Shown: in pieces, positions 59,345 to 64,000 of the stretch
How positions within the stretch are numbered: position 1 is the first letter of the stretch
How the letters are laid out: each line of letters begins with the position of its first letter
Assembly (NCBI RefSeq): GCF_010389155.1
Contig: NC_057764.1
Coordinates: forward strand, 41,858,275 to 41,922,274
DNA: 64,000 nt
Reading direction: 5' to 3'
Source: Erigeron canadensis
Taxonomy: Eukaryota; Streptophyta; Magnoliopsida; Asterales; Asteraceae
The notes under the pieces: generated by a model
The model's input: the letters and a program-made list of their open reading frames with translations, nothing else
Told to the model about the DNA's origin: nothing
The model's database searches: none
Made by a program: the position numbers and the translations under genes

Positions 59345-61401
59345 GAGGCTCCCCAATGGAGGCCACAAATCCACCTCAGACTAGTCCCTGTCAGCGCCAC
59401 ATCAGCAAAAAACACTCCAAGGATTAATCCCCCCAAAATGAACCCAATGGACTCATCCACCTAATACTAGTCTTGGACCCACCAATTATTTAATTCTACC
59501 AATTTATCCAAACTTTACACTTTTAACCCTCTAAAATTATAACAAACTAAAACACACACAAATAAAAAACACTTCATTAAATATAAAAACATTACACAAT
59601 CTATTAAAAAAAACACACTACAAATACTTCAAATAAAGAAAACACACATTAAAATAAAAACATTAACAATACTTTATTATAAAAAACACACATTAAGCCG
59701 GGAGGCGCCATACATGCTCCGTAAGATCATGGCGAAGAGCATGATGCACAGTGCGATCTCGAAGCCCCTTACCGGTACGTTGGTGAAGTGCAATCCTTTC
59801 CTGGAACGTACGCTCCGGTAAGACGATTGGGTCAATGTCGTCTCCTTCCTCGAGTGAGCTTATGGCGTACCCCGCGTCTTCAACCTTCATGTTATGCAAT
59901 ATAACACATGCGTACATTGTTCGAGTGATCCGATTCACGCTTTTTGATCTTGCTGGTTGGGTTAGAATGTGCCATGAGTTTTGACGCCCTCCAAAGGCAC
60001 GCTCGACATCCTTCCAGGCACTTTCTTGAAACTTTTTAAATTTCTTTCGCTTCTCATCTTGAGGGCATGAATACGCCTTTACAAAAGTCGACCATTCGGG
60101 ATAAATGCCGTCCGCAAGATAGTAACCCTTTTTGTAGTGGGTGCCATTAACAGTGAACAAGCTATCAGGTGCATGATCTTCAATGATTTCCCTAAATAAA
60201 GGCGGCTGGTTCAGAACATTTATATCATTGTTCGAACTAGTTGTGTCGAAAAAAGCATGCCAGATCCAGCTATCGTATGAAGCTACTGCTTCAAGCATGA
60301 TGGTTGGATGACCGTGATCACCACGCGTAAACTGACCTTGCCATGCCTTGGGGCGGTTCTTCCAAGGCCAGTGCATGCAATCAATGCTTCCAAGCATGCC
60401 TGGAAGGCCATGAAGCTCTTCATGTCGAGCGTACAAGCGTTATATGTCCTCCGGTGTTGGTCTACGCAAGTATTCATCCCTGTAAAGTTCAAACACACAC
60501 TTACAATAATTGTCTAGATAACACCTTGCTGTTTCTTCACCCATCTGTAGATACTCGTCAAGCGAGTCGGGATTGTAGCCATACGCCAATTGACGTATGG
60601 CGCATACAAACTTTTGGATGGTGCTGAAACCAGGCTTTCCTCGGGCATCAAGCTGCTTGTCTTGCATTTTTTAAAAATGCAAAGGCACAACACCTGGATT
60701 GCGAGATGGATATGATATTATGTCGTTGACAATGCGCATGAACATAGGTTTAGACATACGAAATCGTCGCCTAAAGCTCTTCAACGAATACTTTGGGTTT
60801 TCGTTAAAGTAAGCTGCCATTAGGCGCTCGTTAGCACCATATCGATCTCTTTCAACGACGCTACGGGGTATGTATGGTCTTGATGATTCACCTTGTTCAA
60901 GCAAATCAACACTTTCGGCCATCATACCAAAAAGCTCTTCATCATCGTCTCCAGTAGGAAACAAATCAAGTCTCATGTACGTTGATAAACTTGAATGAAA
61001 CTGGTTGTTCATGATGATTTATGTATACAAAAGTGTGTTTTGGTATAATATAGCTGAATATATGCAAGAGTGGTGTGAAATGGTGGTTCAGATGAAGTGT
61101 ATATATAGCCATTTTGAAAAACTAGCCGTTAAGGACTAAAGTTGTAACTTTTTTGAACCTGTTTTGAACCATATAACCGTTTAGGGGCTAAAGTTGCCAA
61201 AAGATGAAACTTATGTTTGTCTTCTTCCTTTGAATTTATAGCCGTTAACATTCAAAAAAAAAAAAAAAAAAAAATTAGAGGCGAGACTAGTCCCTGGAGG
61301 GACGAACGTGCCGGACGAACGACCCGAACGAGTCCCACCCAACGGTGTGGACTCGTCCCTGTGAGCCGGACGAGCGCGAGAACGAACCATTGGGGACCTT
61401 C
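59345..61401. mobile_element. PIF/Harbinger element with nearly intact transposase, 2057 bp
   Basis: Tips GAGGCTCCCCAATGG and GAAGGTCCCCAATGG (reverse complement of the right end) match at 13 of 15. Direct TTA flanks are at 59342-59344 and 61402-61404. ACTAGTCCCTG occurs subterminally near both ends. The right end lies 78 bp beyond the stop of the TAXI-like gene at 61482, so the element sits in or next to that gene's 3' UTR, in the same transcriptional orientation. Confidence 0.82.
59693..61012 (-). pseudogene. ALP1-like Harbinger DDE transposase, two premature stops
   Basis: One continuous frame of 439 residues from the ATG at 61012, with two TAA codons (60671-60673 and 60440-60442) and no frameshift. 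Visible landmarks are VVERDRYGANERL, the first catalytic Asp in GSIDCMHW, the second in NNDINVLN, the Glu in DVERAFGGRQ, then MYACVILHNM and the C-terminal DLTEHVWRLP. All three DDE residues are kept. In the family, the enzyme acts with a Myb-like ORF2 partner to mobilise the element; no partner gene is present. The mild damage suggests inactivation not long ago. Confidence 0.85.
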
Positions 61402-61481
61402 TTATTGTACAAATACCATACATATTTAGAAAGCCAACTGTAAATATAATACAAGACAACTTTTGCCTCTTCCATATAGCT

Positions 61482-62804
61482 TCAAGGACCGTGGGTAAGG
61501 GTAAAGTTGAAGTTTGCACAAGAGGTCTGCTTATGCAACAACGAAGAACTGAACCCAAAAGTCGAATTCTCTAAATCAAACACCAGAAAGTTATCTTCAA
61601 ACTGAAATGTCCCAATCACGATAGCAGGTTCATTTGTTGCACCACCATCAACAAAGGCAAGGCACGCCACATCATTTGTTACTTGTTTGATGGAGTTCTC
61701 CCTAGACATAGTCCACTTCTTCCCACCCTGGAGATTGAAATCGATCTCCGGAACTTTTGAACTGGCTTTGGTAACGTTGGTGGAAGTAATGCTAAAACAA
61801 AGGCCAAATGGGGCTACTGGTTTTGCAGGACGGATTTGTTTTGTAACCATCGAAAACCTCCTAACGACGCTATTATAAATGTCAGTTCTAAGAATGGTGT
61901 AAGGGTCAATTGTACTAAGTTTGGTAGCTGCGTTTGCAGGAATGTTGATAGATCTCTTTTTAATAACAATGGCATTGACACCAATATAATATCCAAAAGA
62001 ATCTGGATGCTTCAGTAAAGGAGTATAGGAAAGATAACTCCTTAGGTCAACATTTGACTGGGGAAGAAGATAATAAGGACCGGTTCCATAGAACAGAACC
62101 CCGTGAGCAGAGGAGGTACTAGGCAAACATATAGAAAATGACTTTTTAAGCGGTTGATATAAGTATTCCGGTAAGGCATACTGTGAGGTAGAAAACGCCA
62201 TGACACCTGTAACATTTGCTGGAAATGATTTTAACGACGAGGGAGGGACACATGCAGCATTAGGGTACCCACCAAAGAAACCATCAAATGGAATTCTACC
62301 ATCACTTGTATTGAAAAAGTAAGCGTCATAGTTGAGGAGAGCCTGGTCACATGCCCCTGTAACGGGGTTAACTACATTGACGGGGCAAGTACAGAATCCC
62401 CAACCTGGTAATGTCGAACTGTTGGTTGGTTGAGGGCAAAAAGGATTTTCATAGGCATAAGAAGTCCGTACATCCGTACACTGATATTCCTCACAAGAAA
62501 CAGGAGAGGTGCAAAGGGTGTCGGCAGGGCAACTGTCTGGACGGTACATGTTCCATTCCAGGATGCATTCATGCCATATGAAAGGAGCATCGATGTCTAT
62601 AAGAAAGTTTGAGTGTAGGAATTGCATGTTTACGTATGAAGTCATGATCTGAACACTATACAGATGCTTAGCAGCATCTGTATGTTTGTTAACTGGAACA
62701 ACCATGGAAGTGTAAGGTGGCACATATGCAGCCATAGCTTCATTTGCATGAATCACGATGAAGGCTACAACGACCACAAGTAGATTAATTAAAAGCGAAA
62801 ACAT
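61482..62804 (-). CDS. Secreted TAXI/EDGP-type pepsin-like protein, second copy
   Basis: Intronless, 440 aa, strongly similar along its length to the protein at 57079-58413 (shared YVPPYT, IDAPFIWH, NSSTLPG, YLSYTPL, GYFIGV/GYYIGV, TFGFSSSLL). Signal peptide about 1-25. The active-site regions are IDIDAPFIW (69-77) and STIDPYT (297-303), again without the canonical DTG and DSG, so it should be proteolytically inactive. Likely an apoplastic inhibitor of pathogen or endogenous glycan hydrolases; the target cannot be told from sequence. The copies face each other, consistent with an inverted duplication. A Harbinger element begins 78 bp past its stop codon and may supply or disturb its polyadenylation signal. 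Confidence 0.9.
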   Translation of the reverse strand: MFSLLINLLVVVVAFIVIHANEAMAAYVPPYTSMVVPVNKHTDAAKHLYSVQIMTSYVNMQFLHSNFLIDIDAPFIWHECILEWNMYRPDSCPADTLCTSPVSCEEYQCTDVRTSYAYENPFCPQPTNSSTLPGWGFCTCPVNVVNPVTGACDQALLNYDAYFFNTSDGRIPFDGFFGGYPNAACVPPSSLKSFPANVTGVMAFSTSQYALPEYLYQPLKKSFSICLPSTSSAHGVLFYGTGPYYLLPQSNVDLRSYLSYTPLLKHPDSFGYYIGVNAIVIKKRSINIPANAATKLSTIDPYTILRTDIYNSVVRRFSMVTKQIRPAKPVAPFGLCFSITSTNVTKASSKVPEIDFNLQGGKKWTMSRENSIKQVTNDVACLAFVDGGATNEPAIVIGTFQFEDNFLVFDLENSTFGFSSSLLHKQTSCANFNFTLTHGP

Positions 62805-62872
62805 TATAAAAGTTTTTATGTTTTGAACTGTGATTTAATTTGGGCACTATATCAACTACAAGCAGATCGATG

Positions 62873-62882
62873 TATATATATA
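62873..62882 (-). promoter_or_regulatory. TATA box of the second TAXI-like gene
   Basis: TATATATATA on the minus strand, about 70 bp upstream of the ATG at 62804, which fits a transcription start near 62840-62850. Confidence 0.55.
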
Positions 62883-63638
62883 GACATGTCAATGGTTTTT
62901 GTCCTGTTCCTTTTCTTTCTTTGGCCAATTGACTTTCGTTACTGTTTTTGTACTTTTGCGTCTTATGTTAGAAACAAAAATAATACTCCGCACTAATAAG
63001 TTATGGTATTTATCATAGTTCTGGCATCTATGTTTAAGAAAGAGAACATTCATTTGAAAGGAAAGTACATAAGGTTTTGTCAATAATTATGCATAAAATA
63101 ATTATACTTTTATTATAAAATGTAGGGGTGTGGTTAATATTCTCCTAAATAAAGTTTACTTGATATTAATCTACCCATTTTCTAAACCATATTTGCTTAT
63201 TTTAAAATCTGTTTGGCATTTGATACCTATAGTTTTTTCACCTCTAAAGTACATAGGGTTCAATGTGTCATGCATAGTAACATTATCGCTTTCAAACATA
63301 CTGGGTTGGATATATAAAAATAATTAGGTGTACAACTTGTTGTCCATTTACTTTTTATGTTTATGAAAAATGTTATCTGATTTAGAATAACGGGTAGATA
63401 CAAAGTAGATTTTATTTAGGCATGTGCTCCAAGTAGTTGCCTTTAAACTGCAAGGGTATATCCAAAGGAAGAATCATCCATACGTTAAATTGCATAAGGT
63501 TTAATATTCAAACATGCCTGTTTTCATAAAAAGTCATCGGCCCGTGAACCGAGGCACAGGTTTGCTAGGTTTGGGACAAGGCCATATGGTCCGTTGAATA
63601 CATGAACGATGAAGGCATTGAGGTCAATCCCACCAGGG
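62883..63638. other. Upstream region of the second TAXI-like gene
   Basis: AT-rich up to about 63520, then GC content rises into the palindrome region. No gene seen. Confidence 0.4.
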
Positions 63639-63779
63639 TATTAGCGGCGACGTCGCCGCTAATAGTAGGACCCCCGACAAACTGAAACACTGTCTGACAG
63701 ACCATGTCAGTCGAATGCAACGTCATCACTATTAGCGGCGACGTCGCCGCAAATAGTGGTGACGTGGCATTCGGCTGAC
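63639..63779. repeat. Two GC-rich palindromes sharing TTAGCGGCGAC|GTCGCCGC
   Basis: 63639-63664 is a perfect 26-bp palindrome centred on GAC|GTC. 63706-63779 is a 74-bp palindrome with 37-bp arms, 33 of 37 paired, no loop, with the same centre and outer GTCAGYCGAATGC arms. The inner part also reads CACTA...TAGTG. TTAGCGGCGAC words resemble subterminal motifs of plant CACTA (En/Spm) elements; that link is from memory and unproven. No target duplication or coding sequence found. Confidence 0.8.
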
Positions 63780-64000
63780 ATCCCGGGAATGGTTATTGAA
63801 TGGATCAACACTGGACACGGGATTTACGATAGTGATAGAGTAGTATGTCGTTTAAAAAAAATTATTATTACAAAGTAATAAAAGTTAAATTCACCTCACA
63901 TAAATTAAGTACATCAAAAATTTTTGAAATATTTGTCTCTTTCGAAAGTCATGTTAATCTAATATATTATATAAAAATAACCTAAATGAAAAAATACCGT
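63780..64000. other. Right edge of the window, nothing supported
   Basis: AT-rich after 63850, no feature recognised. Confidence 0.4.

Noticed and set aside
1..64000. CRISPR array, operon, tRNA or rRNA gene, organellar insertion
   Set aside because: Short tandem repeats here are two-copy duplications or transposon ends. tRNA-like boxes occur only in SINE contexts. No rRNA, plastid or mitochondrial sequence was recognised.

Overview
This is nuclear DNA from a flowering plant. The genes have GT-AG introns, the intergenic DNA is very AT-rich and packed with transposable elements, and the gene families are plant ones: an isoprenylated HMA-domain protein and xylanase-inhibitor-type pepsin-like proteins. 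The eudicot character is clear. An Asteraceae source is my impression from the repeat families and is not proven here. No CRISPR array, operon or bacterial, plastid or mitochondrial segment was seen.

Layout. (1) 0.24-2.4 kb, minus strand: a three-exon HIPP gene (heavy-metal-associated isoprenylated plant protein, 558 aa, CaaX end CNIM). (2) 2.8-42 kb: about 40 kb with no intact protein gene, made largely of mobile elements. For most of these I could set both ends from terminal repeats and target-site duplications: two PIF/Harbinger elements (5.1-6.5 and 14.1-16.0 kb), an RTE-like retroposon nested in the first, tRNA-type SINEs (21.1 and 34.9 kb, plus a weaker one at 34 kb), a hAT-type element, foldback elements sitting in (TA)n tracts (18.1-18.6 and 21.6-22.4 kb), Tourist-like MITEs, Helitron ends, a solo LTR (23.6 kb) and a gutted Ty3/gypsy element with a 2.67-kb LTR (36.8-40.6 kb). 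(3) 42.2-53 kb, minus strand: a complete cytosolic isoleucyl-tRNA synthetase gene, 26 coding exons, 1182 aa, with one GC-AG intron and an intron in the 5' leader. (4) 53-57 kb: more small elements. (5) 57-62.8 kb: two intronless genes for secreted TAXI/EDGP-type proteins facing each other tail to tail, with a Stowaway MITE and a Harbinger element between them. The Harbinger transposase keeps its DDE landmarks and is broken by only two stop codons. (6) 63.6-63.8 kb: two GC-rich palindromes with no evident gene.

How the parts relate. IleRS is housekeeping translation, HIPP is a metal-binding/regulatory family, and the TAXI pair belongs to an apoplastic defence family. They share no pathway; the window is three independent loci in a repeat-rich landscape. 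The most unusual material is in the repeats: the twin palindromes at 63.6 kb, the foldback/TA family, and MITEs whose ends match a resident Harbinger element. I found no convincing new multi-gene system.
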